From the NCBI GenBank assembly GCA_030148805.1, contig JASBSS010000020.1, positions 1-64,000 of the forward strand: 64,000 bases of DNA. Reading direction: 5' to 3'. Origin of the DNA: Thiogranum sp. Its GTDB lineage: Bacteria; Pseudomonadota; Gammaproteobacteria; DSM-19610. The notes under the pieces were generated by a model that saw only the letters and a list, made by a program, of their open reading frames with translations, did not search any database and was not told where the DNA came from. Positions 8,125-15,678 of this stretch are shown here, one piece after another. Within the stretch, counting starts at the first letter, position 1. Each line of letters begins with the position of its first letter. The position numbers and the translations under genes were made by a program.

Positions 8125-9387
8125 GTGCGCGGGTCAGTGTTCAAGGGCGTCATTTTGGGGGTCGTCGCTGCAACGCTGCTGTCCGTGGGCTGGTGGTTGT
8201 GGCGTGATGCACGACCTGTCCCAGCGGCGGATCCGGTCGCCGCTTTTCTCGCCGGTCACTGGCATAAACCTTTGGCCGCCCAAGGCGTGCCGCCCGCCAG
8301 ATTCACACCCCTGGAAGCGTCCCTGAGCCCCGAAGCCTGCGGACAATGCCACTCCGCGCAGCTACGCGACTGGCGCAGCAGCCTGCACAGCCGCACCATG
8401 GGGCATGGCATCCTCTGGCAGGTCCGGGCGCTAGCACCGGAGCAGGTGAAAAGTTGTCTCGACTGCCACGCCCCCTTGGCCGAGCAGAAAGCGCTGTTAG
8501 CTCGCGAACTGGGCTGGCCGAACGCGCCGGCGAATGCGCCGCCCGATTACGTCGCGCCTGGACTGCACCGTCAGGGACTGGTTTGTGCCGCCTGCCATGT
8601 GCGTTCCCATCGACGCTACGGTCCGCCGCCGGCCACCGATAAGGCGCCGGAAGAGACGCCCAAACTGTCCCACGGCGGCTATCAAGCATCAGCGGCATTT
8701 CAGGACAGTCGCTTCTGTGTGACCTGTCATCAGTTTCCGGACGACGGGCCGGCACTTAACGGCAAGCCGCTGGAGAACACGTTCAACGAATGGCGGACTT
8801 CCCGCCATGCGGCCGAAGGACGTAGCTGCCAGGCCTGCCACATGCCCGAGCGTCGACATCTCTGGCGCGGCATTCATGATCCCGACATGCTGCGCCAGGC
8901 ACTCAGTGGCACGCTCTCCGTGCTACCGACCGAGGGGGGCGCTCTCAGGGTGCGCGCCGAGATCCATAACAGCGGCGCTGGCCACTATTTTCCCACTTAT
9001 CTCGTGCCCCGCGTGAAAGTGCGTCTGGTCAGCGAGAACAGCGCGGGCACACAGCGGCACCTGCTGGCCGCAACGGTTTTCGCACGCGCTACCGATATCT
9101 GGCTGACCGAAGAGCGATCGGATACGCGCCTGCCACCCGATGCCACCTCGGTGTTGGAGGCGACGCTGATGCCGCCGAATGAGTCGGGATGGCGGCTGAG
9201 GCTGTACATCGACGTGGCCCCGCGCGCTCATTACGAGCGAATGTTTGCTGCGGTGCTGCGCGACAACAGCGCGCAACTGGATGTTGTCACGCGAGAGCTG
9301 TTGAATACTGCGCTCGCCGAGGCGCGCGCGAGTCGCTATAGCCTGGCACTCATGGAACGCGAGCTTCCGCAAGCGATTGCAAATTGA
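8125..9387 (+). CDS. Pentaheme c-type cytochrome (cytochrome c554-like)
   Basis: This 420-residue periplasmic or membrane-anchored protein has an N-terminal hydrophobic segment (VFKGVILGVVAATLLSVGWW) and five CxxCH heme sites starting at residues 72, 111, 154, 198 and 235 (CGQCH, CLDCH, CAACH, CVTCH, CQACH). The second half is heme-free and beta-rich. The arrangement recalls 'cytochrome c554/c-prime' multiheme proteins. GTG at 8125 follows GGAGGAG; an upstream TTG frame would begin inside the terminator stem and was rejected. It probably carries electrons across the periplasm to or from partners encoded next to it. Confidence 0.88.
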   Translation: MRGSVFKGVILGVVAATLLSVGWWLWRDARPVPAADPVAAFLAGHWHKPLAAQGVPPARFTPLEASLSPEACGQCHSAQLRDWRSSLHSRTMGHGILWQVRALAPEQVKSCLDCHAPLAEQKALLARELGWPNAPANAPPDYVAPGLHRQGLVCAACHVRSHRRYGPPPATDKAPEETPKLSHGGYQASAAFQDSRFCVTCHQFPDDGPALNGKPLENTFNEWRTSRHAAEGRSCQACHMPERRHLWRGIHDPDMLRQALSGTLSVLPTEGGALRVRAEIHNSGAGHYFPTYLVPRVKVRLVSENSAGTQRHLLAATVFARATDIWLTEERSDTRLPPDATSVLEATLMPPNESGWRLRLYIDVAPRAHYERMFAAVLRDNSAQLDVVTRELLNTALAEARASRYSLALMERELPQAIAN

Positions 9388-9476
9388 GACGTGACCCGAA
9401 GTAGTCCTTGTTATGCAATTAGAACCGATCGCCTTGACGAAGAAAAAATACTTATAATTCATTTAGATATAATGTC

Positions 9477-9492
9477 TGGCGCGTAACCTGCA
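9477..9492 (+). promoter_or_regulatory. Sigma-54 (-24/-12) promoter ahead of the small exported protein, triheme and porin genes
   Basis: TGGCGCGTAACCTGCA matches TGGCAC-N5-TTGCA with GG (9478-9479) and GC (9490-9491) exactly ten bases apart. Predicted start is near 9503, just before AGGAGGG (9510-9516) and the ATG at 9521. The 89 bases upstream are AT-rich. Confidence 0.7.
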
Positions 9493-9520
9493 TTGGTTGT
9501 CGTCGAATCAGGAGGGAAAA

Positions 9521-9808
9521 ATGCCAATCAGTTCGCGGGCAATAGTGCTTGCCGCAACGACGCTACTGCTGTCAGTGAGCCCGGTTAGCGACGCGGCGGA
9601 AGTGGCCGTAGATTCGTCCCAGGCGGGCGTGAGCGTGCAGCGCCGCGGCGACGTGAAGCCGCCCAAGTCACCCCGCTTGCGGTTTCGCTCCGGCGGGCCA
9701 GCGTGCATGTGTGTCAGCGGCATGAGTGAGGCCGAGATTGCCGCTGCCGCGCAACGTCGGCGCGAACAGTCTGACACTTCTCTGGATACCATCGTAGAGG
9801 ACCCATGA
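9521..9808 (+). CDS. Small exported protein with a Cys-x-Cys motif
   Basis: This 95-residue protein begins with a signal peptide (about residues 1-26, cleavage near SDAAEV). The rest is polar, with a central GGPACMCVSG motif (Cys62 and Cys64) and an arginine-rich helix EIAAAAQRRREQS. AGGAGGG precedes the ATG at ideal distance. Its last codons overlap an in-frame ATG of the next gene. It is first behind a sigma-54 promoter and just before the triheme cytochrome. A metal-binding, thiol-redox or sulfur-binding role is possible; no family is recognised. Confidence 0.7.
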   Translation: MPISSRAIVLAATTLLLSVSPVSDAAEVAVDSSQAGVSVQRRGDVKPPKSPRLRFRSGGPACMCVSGMSEAEIAAAAQRRREQSDTSLDTIVEDP

Positions 9809-9828
9809 TACAAGCAGGAGGAAAAACA

Positions 9829-10368
9829 ATGTGGCATAGAGTCTGGGCCGGTTTGATACGGCAAGTGCGTCTGCTGGTCGTCCTGACGGCGATCACGCTA
9901 GTTGCCGGAGTGGGGTGGTCCTATCTGAGTGGGCTTACACCGAACGGTTCCGCGGCCGAGCCAATGGCTGCTGGCCTCGGCCCTGATCACACACCCGCTG
10001 CATGGGGAGACGAGGTGCTGACCGATCTCTCTGGACGGGTCGTCGCCGCACTGCCGGTGCGAGTGGCCAATGCGTGTGGTCTCGGGGCCTCGTCCTGCTT
10101 TCGTTGCCACAACGGCAAACGCGCGCCCGCCCCTGGCGAAGATACTGCCCGGCAGCCTTGGCACGCCGATCACAAAAAGGTGAACAATTCCTGCGGCGGA
10201 TGCCATCAGGGCAATCCCCGCCTGATGAAACAAAGCATCGCTCATAAAGGGCTAATCGCCAATCCGGTTGCCGATCCGGGAGAGGCCTGCGTCGGCTGCC
10301 ATAGCACGGGCGATGCCCAGGGGATGGTTGACACTTACCGGAAACTCACAGATACCACGGGGGAGTGA
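9829..10368 (+). CDS. Triheme c-type cytochrome, membrane-anchored
   Basis: This 179-residue protein has an N-terminal membrane anchor or signal (LIRQVRLLVVLTAITLVAG) and three CxxCH sites starting at residues 90, 122 and 154 (CFRCH, CGGCH, CVGCH). ATG at 9829 follows AGGAGG; an ATG at 9805 in the same frame lacks such a site. It ends ten bases before the porin gene. Being placed between two exported proteins and a porin suggests it passes electrons to or through an outer-membrane conduit. Additional histidines near the hemes could be distal ligands. Confidence 0.85.
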   Translation: MWHRVWAGLIRQVRLLVVLTAITLVAGVGWSYLSGLTPNGSAAEPMAAGLGPDHTPAAWGDEVLTDLSGRVVAALPVRVANACGLGASSCFRCHNGKRAPAPGEDTARQPWHADHKKVNNSCGGCHQGNPRLMKQSIAHKGLIANPVADPGEACVGCHSTGDAQGMVDTYRKLTDTTGE

Positions 10369-10377
10369 CAAAATATC

Positions 10378-11556
10378 ATGACCATCAACAAATCGGAACA
10401 CTGCCGTAGCCACCGTCCACTTGCGTCGCTGGCCTTGGCTGCCGCCATTGGTAGCGGGGGCGTATACGCCGGTCCAACCATAACTTATGGGGACGAGGGT
10501 TTCGTGACACTCAATTATTCCGTGCAGATCTGGGCGCAAGGACGCGGTTACACCTCCAGTACCGATTCCGGCGAAAGTACGGATATCTTCTTGCGCCGCA
10601 ACCGCATTACGCTTTCCGGCCAGTATAACGACTACGTGGGTTTCTACGCGCAGCTCGAGGCAGGAAATGACAGCAAGGGAAGCCAGGACAACCGCAGTGT
10701 GTACTACCGTGACGCCTATCTCACCTTCGATTGGAGCGACAGCATGCGCTTCATCGTCGGGCGATTCAAAAACACCTTCAGCCGGGAAAACCTCGAAGCC
10801 TGTCTCGAGCCTCTGACGCTGGATCGAGCGGAAGTGCTGAGTTACTCACCTTTTGGCGGCAGCCGGGATACCGGACTGGCCATGTGGGGTAACCTGGCCG
10901 ATGGGCACCTGCAGTATCGGGTGATGGCAGCCGACGGGCGCGAAGGTGATGAGGTGGTGAAAGACTCACCGCGCCTGACCGGCCGTGTCCACTGGTCGTT
11001 TTGGGATCCGGAATACGACTACGGCTACCGTGGTACCTATCTGGGGACGCGTAAGGTACTGACGATTGGGGCGGCATATGACTACCAGGCCGATGTTGCC
11101 TATAGTAATTATCCCAGTCGTCAGGGGGCCAACGACTACAAAGCATGGACGGCCGATGTCTTCGTGGAGTACCCTAGCCGGGCCGGAACCTTTACCGTTT
11201 CTTCGGCTTACTTCGATTACAGCGTGGACGGTGCGATCAATGACAATCCCGATCCGTCCCTGCCGGTAAACAGTGAGCTGAACGGCTACTATGCCAAAGC
11301 GGGTTATCTGTTTCCGGATAAGATCGGACTCGGCAGATTGCAGATGTTCGTCCGTTATGAGAATCTGGATTACGGAGTGAACAGCGGCTACTTCGACAAC
11401 ACTTGGATGGGCGCAGGATTCAATTATTATGTCTACGGTCAGCAGCTCAAACTCACTTTCGAGTATGCAAGGATCGACTTCGACCGGGAGGATCCAGCCA
11501 ATGCCGCGCTGCAGGATTACGATCAGACCACCCTGGGTCTGCAACTGATTTTTTGA
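10378..11556 (+). CDS. Outer-membrane beta-barrel porin
   Basis: This 392-residue protein has a signal peptide ending near GGVYAGP and then repeated amphipathic strands with aromatic girdles (FVTLNYSVQIWAQG, FIVGRFKNTFSREN, YLFPDKIGLGRLQMFVRYEN), ending in LGLQLIF with the terminal Phe of outer-membrane barrels. It resembles phosphate-selective porin O/P-type barrels. It is last in the sigma-54 operon after the triheme cytochrome. In Geobacter, ExtI, a barrel beside a rhodanese lipoprotein, has been linked to selenite and tellurite uptake. That comparison is from memory of the literature, not from alignment. Confidence 0.85.
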   Translation: MTINKSEHCRSHRPLASLALAAAIGSGGVYAGPTITYGDEGFVTLNYSVQIWAQGRGYTSSTDSGESTDIFLRRNRITLSGQYNDYVGFYAQLEAGNDSKGSQDNRSVYYRDAYLTFDWSDSMRFIVGRFKNTFSRENLEACLEPLTLDRAEVLSYSPFGGSRDTGLAMWGNLADGHLQYRVMAADGREGDEVVKDSPRLTGRVHWSFWDPEYDYGYRGTYLGTRKVLTIGAAYDYQADVAYSNYPSRQGANDYKAWTADVFVEYPSRAGTFTVSSAYFDYSVDGAINDNPDPSLPVNSELNGYYAKAGYLFPDKIGLGRLQMFVRYENLDYGVNSGYFDNTWMGAGFNYYVYGQQLKLTFEYARIDFDREDPANAALQDYDQTTLGLQLIF

Positions 11557-11598
11557 CGATATCCGCCTGTTCGCCACTGATGGCGCAAGAACTTCTGA

Positions 11599-11625
11599 CA
11601 CCCGGACGTCGATGACGTCCGGGTG
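11599..11625 (+). terminator. Strong hairpin after the porin gene
   Basis: CACCCGGACGTC and GACGTCCGGGTG form a perfect 12-base stem around a 3-base loop. The following sequence is not T-rich, so it may act as a transcript-stabilising 3' structure or a partial terminator. The kinase gene begins 24 bases later with no visible promoter. Confidence 0.6.
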
Positions 11626-11648
11626 CATTGCTGTAGTGGAGGTGTGAC

Positions 11649-13124
11649 ATTTCGACGCTGCTTCAGTCCAGAAGCGATCCCGACGCAAGGCGTGCCCGCA
11701 GCGACTGCCTGTTGGGCTGGCTGGTGGGCGCGGCGGGTGCGGTTGTGGCCGCGCTGCTGGTCTTCCACTCCGGCGGCATCGTTCAGCTGCCGATGCTCGC
11801 CGTATTGACCCCTGCGGTTGTGCTGCTACTGGGACTGCTCTTTTTCATCTATCGGATGCTTCACTACCGCCGGGTATTGGAGTCGATGCATGCGGGTATG
11901 CTGGATGCGCAAGAAGGCACGTTGCAGCCGATCGATGCCGGCCGGCTGCACGATTCGTATTTACGCAGCCTGGTCGGTGACTACAACCTGATGATGAACG
12001 CGCTGCGGCGGGTGTTTTCCACGGTCGAGGAATGTCAGAACCGCGTCCTCACCGAGCGCAACCGTATCAACGCCGTCCTGCAGAGCCTGCCGGGGGCGCT
12101 GCTGAGCGTGGATGACGATCTGAGTATCAACGCCGTGAATGCGCTGGCTGGCGATCTGTTCGGCCTGACAGAAAACGAGCTAGTGGGGCGCAGTTTGTTC
12201 GATCTGTTGGCGCTGAATGAAGCGGATCGCAACCTGCTACGTGATGCCTTTCTCTACAAGCAGCGCATAGCCAACCAGGAGATCCTGTGCGACTTGCGGG
12301 GCTCGCTTGTGCATTTGTCGCTCAATCTCTCATTCGTCGTCCAGACAGGTACGGACATGGGTGCCGTAATTGTCTTGCAGGACATCAGCGATTACAAACG
12401 TCTGCAGGAGAACGTCTATAACCAGGAGAAACTGGTAGCTATGGGCGAGTTGGCGGCAGGTGTCGCGCACGAACTCAATACACCGCTCGGTAGCATCCTC
12501 GGCTATGCACAGTTGTTGCGTGATACCGTTGGTGAGGATCCAAAAGTCCATGAATGGACGCGTGTGATCTGCGACGAGGCGCGGCGTTGTTCGCGTATCA
12601 TCGACGACCTGCTTCAATATGCGCGCGGCCGCGATAAATGCAACGGCGAGGTCTGCGACCTCAATGAGGTTGTGCGCAGCGTCAGCGAGACCTTCATCAG
12701 TTGTCGGATGAGGCGCTACAATATCGACGTCCGCCTGGATCTGGCGTCCGAGGATATGGCGGTGGAAGGCGGTTGCGGTCCGCTTGAAATCGTGCTGGCT
12801 AATTTGTTAACCAATGCCGTACAGGCGCTTGCCGGGCATAGTGAGGCCTTGATTACGATCCGTACACGCGCGGCCGAACAGGGTAGCATGCGGCTGATTG
12901 TGGAAGATAACGGCCCCGGCATTTCGCGCGAGATTCGCAGCCGTATATTTGATCCCTTTTTCACCACCAAGGATGTCGGCAGCGGCACCGGACTGGGTCT
13001 GGCGATCTGTCATGCCATGTTGACACGCAGGGGCGGTTCTATCCATCACGACAGTGGCTTTGCAGACGGCACGCGGATCGTCGTCGAGCTTCCCCAGGTA
13101 TTGACGGAGCTATCAGTGTTATGA
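11649..13124 (+). CDS. PAS-containing sensor histidine kinase
   Basis: The kinase is 491 residues if started at ATT 11649. Two membrane helices (about residues 22-62) are followed by a linker, a PAS domain (about 135-250, [20 protein letters not shown]), an H-box with His274 ([20 protein letters not shown]), and ATPase motifs VEDNGPGI and [12 protein letters not shown]. There is almost no periplasmic loop, so sensing is likely membrane or cytoplasmic. Start choice is unusual: GGAGG (11638-11642) sits six bases before ATT, whereas the first normal start codon, TTG 11712, has no ribosome site and would cut into the N-terminus. It overlaps the response regulator gene by four bases. Confidence 0.88.
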   Translation: MSTLLQSRSDPDARRARSDCLLGWLVGAAGAVVAALLVFHSGGIVQLPMLAVLTPAVVLLLGLLFFIYRMLHYRRVLESMHAGMLDAQEGTLQPIDAGRLHDSYLRSLVGDYNLMMNALRRVFSTVEECQNRVLTERNRINAVLQSLPGALLSVDDDLSINAVNALAGDLFGLTENELVGRSLFDLLALNEADRNLLRDAFLYKQRIANQEILCDLRGSLVHLSLNLSFVVQTGTDMGAVIVLQDISDYKRLQENVYNQEKLVAMGELAAGVAHELNTPLGSILGYAQLLRDTVGEDPKVHEWTRVICDEARRCSRIIDDLLQYARGRDKCNGEVCDLNEVVRSVSETFISCRMRRYNIDVRLDLASEDMAVEGGCGPLEIVLANLLTNAVQALAGHSEALITIRTRAAEQGSMRLIVEDNGPGISREIRSRIFDPFFTTKDVGSGTGLGLAICHAMLTRRGGSIHHDSGFADGTRIVVELPQVLTELSVL

Positions 13125-14515
13125 ATGCTTCCAGGAAAGAAATGACCGAAGCGACGCCGTCCGATCGACCCCTAGTGCTGATTTGCGAGGACGATGCGGC
13201 CATGCGCGAACTGCTGACGAGCGTTGTCTCGCGCTTGGATGTGGACGTGGTTCAGGCCGAGAGCTCTCAACACGCACTCGATTACCTGGAAAACAACGAG
13301 GTGGCATTACTGTTGACGGATCTGCGGATGCCGCAAATCGACGGGTTGGAACTCTTACGTTTTGCGCGAGCCCATAATCCGCTTACGCAGGTCACACTGG
13401 TTACTGGTTACGCGACCGTGGAATCGGCGGTCGAGGCGCTCAAAAGCGGGGCTTTCGATTATATCCGCAAACCGTTCGATAATGACGAGTTGACCTGTGT
13501 AGTCGAACGTGCTCTTGAGCATTACGCGCTACGCCGAGAAAACCTGGAGTTGCGTGAGCAAAACAGACTGATACGCGAGCAGGACGGCTTTATAGGTCGC
13601 TCCCAGAGTGTGATGCGCATGCGCAGGCTGATCAACGCGGGTGCGGCTTATGACTGCACCGTTCTGATCACAGGAGAGAGCGGTTGTGGCAAGGAGCTGG
13701 TCGCGCGCCAGGTGCACGATCAGAGCAAACGTAGCGATAAATCTTTTGTCGCGATCAACTGCGCCGCGATTCCCGAAAACATCATTGAAAGCGAATTGTT
13801 CGGATATGCCAAAGGCGCGTTTACCGGTGCCGACCGCAACAAGCCAGGTCTGTTCGAGGCGGCGGACGGAGGGACACTGTTTCTCGACGAAATCAACAAT
13901 GCCTCTCTGTCGTTGCAGGCGAAATTGCTGCGGGTACTGCAGGACGGAGCCTTTTATCGTATGGGCGATACCACATCGCGCAGGGTGGATGTGCGCGTAT
14001 TGGCAGCCAGTAACCGTTCCATTCAGGAGTTGATTGCTAGTGGCGAATTCCGTGAGGATTTGTATTATCGCCTCAAGGTGATCGAGATTCATATTCCCTC
14101 CCTGCATGAGCGGCGCGACGATATTCCGTTATTGGTGAATTATCTGATCGCACGTATCTCAGCCCGCCTGGATAAACAGGTCCGTGGCGTGAACACTCGC
14201 GTGCTGGGTGCACTGATGCGCTATCAATGGCCAGGTAATGTGCGGGAGTTGGAAAACACCCTCGAACGCATGATTATCCTCGCGGAGCAGGATGTGATCG
14301 ACGTTCATTTGCTTCCGCCGGAAATCGCCAACGCCCGCGACCATTTCGGCAAGGCGCTGGATTATATGGCGCCGCAAAGTCTGGAAGAAATCGAGGCCTA
14401 TTTCATCAAGAAAACCCTGCGTGAAACCGGCGGCGATCGGGGGCTGAGCGCAGAAATACTTGGTATCGATAAGTCGACGCTCTGGCGTAAGGTCAAGCGT
14501 TACCAGTTGGATTAG
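13121..14515 (+). CDS. NtrC-family sigma-54 response regulator
   Basis: This 464-residue regulator has a receiver domain with Asp67 (LLLTDLRMPQIDG), an AAA+ domain with Walker A GESGCGKE, the sigma-54-contacting loop GAFTGAD near residue 232 and Walker B GGTLFLDEI, and a Fis-type helix-turn-helix at the C-terminus (GLSAEILGIDKSTLWRKVKR). All activator motifs are intact. Its ATG overlaps the kinase stop, so the two form one two-component system. The -24/-12 promoters at 6392 and 9477, upstream in the same locus, are its probable targets. Confidence 0.96.
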   Translation: MNASRKEMTEATPSDRPLVLICEDDAAMRELLTSVVSRLDVDVVQAESSQHALDYLENNEVALLLTDLRMPQIDGLELLRFARAHNPLTQVTLVTGYATVESAVEALKSGAFDYIRKPFDNDELTCVVERALEHYALRRENLELREQNRLIREQDGFIGRSQSVMRMRRLINAGAAYDCTVLITGESGCGKELVARQVHDQSKRSDKSFVAINCAAIPENIIESELFGYAKGAFTGADRNKPGLFEAADGGTLFLDEINNASLSLQAKLLRVLQDGAFYRMGDTTSRRVDVRVLAASNRSIQELIASGEFREDLYYRLKVIEIHIPSLHERRDDIPLLVNYLIARISARLDKQVRGVNTRVLGALMRYQWPGNVRELENTLERMIILAEQDVIDVHLLPPEIANARDHFGKALDYMAPQSLEEIEAYFIKKTLRETGGDRGLSAEILGIDKSTLWRKVKRYQLD

Positions 14516-14530
14516 AGGGGAGTCGTTGCG

Positions 14531-15295
14531 ATGAACGCATTGGGAGGAGGGTATGCGCGCATCCTCATGGGCGCGTTGGTGGTGCTTCTGGGCGCGTATT
14601 CAGGAGCGCTTGCCGCGGAAACGCCGGAGGCGCGCCTACAGAGACTGGAAAAGGAAGTAAAAGAGCTGCGACGGATACTGGGTGAACGGCAACAGAATTT
14701 GCCTGGACGGTCCGCGGCCGAGGCGGTCACGGGTTCGGCGGTCGCGGCCACCGAACCGGCTGGTGTCTTTATCCGTTATTACCTCAGTGACAAAGCTTTT
14801 GCCCAACAGCCGCCAAAGGGGGTCAGTCCCGCGGCGGCAGGGCGTTTCACACTGCCCGAAGTGTTGTCCTTCGATCCGAAGAAATACGACATGCCTGATG
14901 AAGGTTTTTTTTCGCGCTACGGGGATCCGGTCGCTTATCGTCATGTCGCGCTGTTGGTAGAGGGCGATATGACCGTCCGGGAGACGGGGGACTACGAATT
15001 CGTCCTTTATCCCAAACCCGTCCGCGAGGGGGGGAGCAGCGTTGCTACTCGCATGACGGCATACCTGCGGATGGACGACAGGCCGGTGGTGTCAGTCGCC
15101 AACCGCTCGAGTTGGCGACCACAACGCGGTAGGATTCATCTGCAGGCCGGTACGCATCGGTTGTGGCTCTGGGCGCTGGTTGCCTCGGATGGTTTTGGTC
15201 CCAGCCCCACCGAAAGCCATTTGCGAGTGGGGTTAAAGGCCCCCGGTGACGCGTCCGTTCGGGCACTGCAGGATCTGCGACCCCTGGAGTACTAG
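14531..15295 (+). CDS. Periplasmic coiled-coil protein with PA14-like domain
   Basis: This 254-residue protein has a signal peptide (cleavage near ALAAETPEA), a heptad segment (ARLQRLEKEVKELRRILGER) and a beta-rich domain from about residue 75. The latter shows PA14-like features: VFIRYYLSDKAF, ETGDYEFVLYP, AYLRMDDRPVVSV and the LQAGTHRLWLWAL strand. PA14 domains usually bind carbohydrate or other surface ligands. It lies 15 bases behind the sigma-54 regulator and is probably co-transcribed, so it could be a signal input or a structural partner of the envelope proteins upstream. Domain assignment is by pattern only. Confidence 0.65.
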   Translation: MNALGGGYARILMGALVVLLGAYSGALAAETPEARLQRLEKEVKELRRILGERQQNLPGRSAAEAVTGSAVAATEPAGVFIRYYLSDKAFAQQPPKGVSPAAAGRFTLPEVLSFDPKKYDMPDEGFFSRYGDPVAYRHVALLVEGDMTVRETGDYEFVLYPKPVREGGSSVATRMTAYLRMDDRPVVSVANRSSWRPQRGRIHLQAGTHRLWLWALVASDGFGPSPTESHLRVGLKAPGDASVRALQDLRPLEY

Positions 15296-15314
15296 TTGCG
15301 GAGGCTGGTGGTGT

Positions 15315-15551
15315 TTTCGCCGCTGGCGGGCCGGGGCAGGGCTGAACGCGGCCCTTTTGCCTTGTCCGGTTGCCGACTCTGCGGCGGATCCGCCGGCGGT
15401 GGGTTCCGAGCTGTGGCTGCTCGCCCACTCGGATCTCGGGCGTACCGCCGGCGTGCGCGTGCGGACGGATTTGTTGGACCAAGCGGGTGTCGGAGAAGAA
15501 GACCTCTTCGACCGATTCGGGGCCTGTGGGTCTATCGTGCATCCCCGTTAA
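15315..15551 (+). pseudogene. C-terminal remnant of a LysR-family regulator
   Basis: In frame 3 the translation reads AGAGLNAALLPCPVADSAAD, then GSELWLLAHSDLGRTAGVRV and RTDLLDQ, matching the end of LysR effector domains, where a 'G-x-LP', an 'ELWLLTHPDLR' and a 'RVRAF' motif are standard. No DNA-binding domain is present and the upstream sequence belongs to another gene. It is therefore a decayed fragment filling the gap before aroG. Nothing else is seen in 15552-15678 except the aroG promoter. Confidence 0.6.
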
Positions 15552-15626
15552 ACCAGTAACGCCCGCGACATGCGCTCCGATCCTTGGGGCCAGAGGCCAG
15601 TCGGAATCCGGTGTAGGCTATTAGTG

Positions 15627-15632
15627 TATAAT
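15627..15632 (+). promoter_or_regulatory. Probable -10 element of aroG
   Basis: TATAAT lies 47 bases before the aroG ATG. The -35 region is poor, so strength is uncertain. It places transcription start near 15639 and excludes the in-frame ATG at 15631 as the translation start. Confidence 0.45.
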
Positions 15633-15678
15633 GGTCGGGCATTCCGTCATATGTTTTAAAAAACCTATATTATTCAAT

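Noticed and set aside
7059-8153. 364-codon frame on the minus strand
   Set aside because: Lies entirely against the rhodanese-like lipoprotein gene; composition reflects GC-rich codon bias.
9434-9473. TTGACG with two TATAAT boxes before the small CxC protein
   Set aside because: Spacers are 13 and 28 bases, neither usable for a sigma-70 promoter; the -24/-12 element at 9477 is better.
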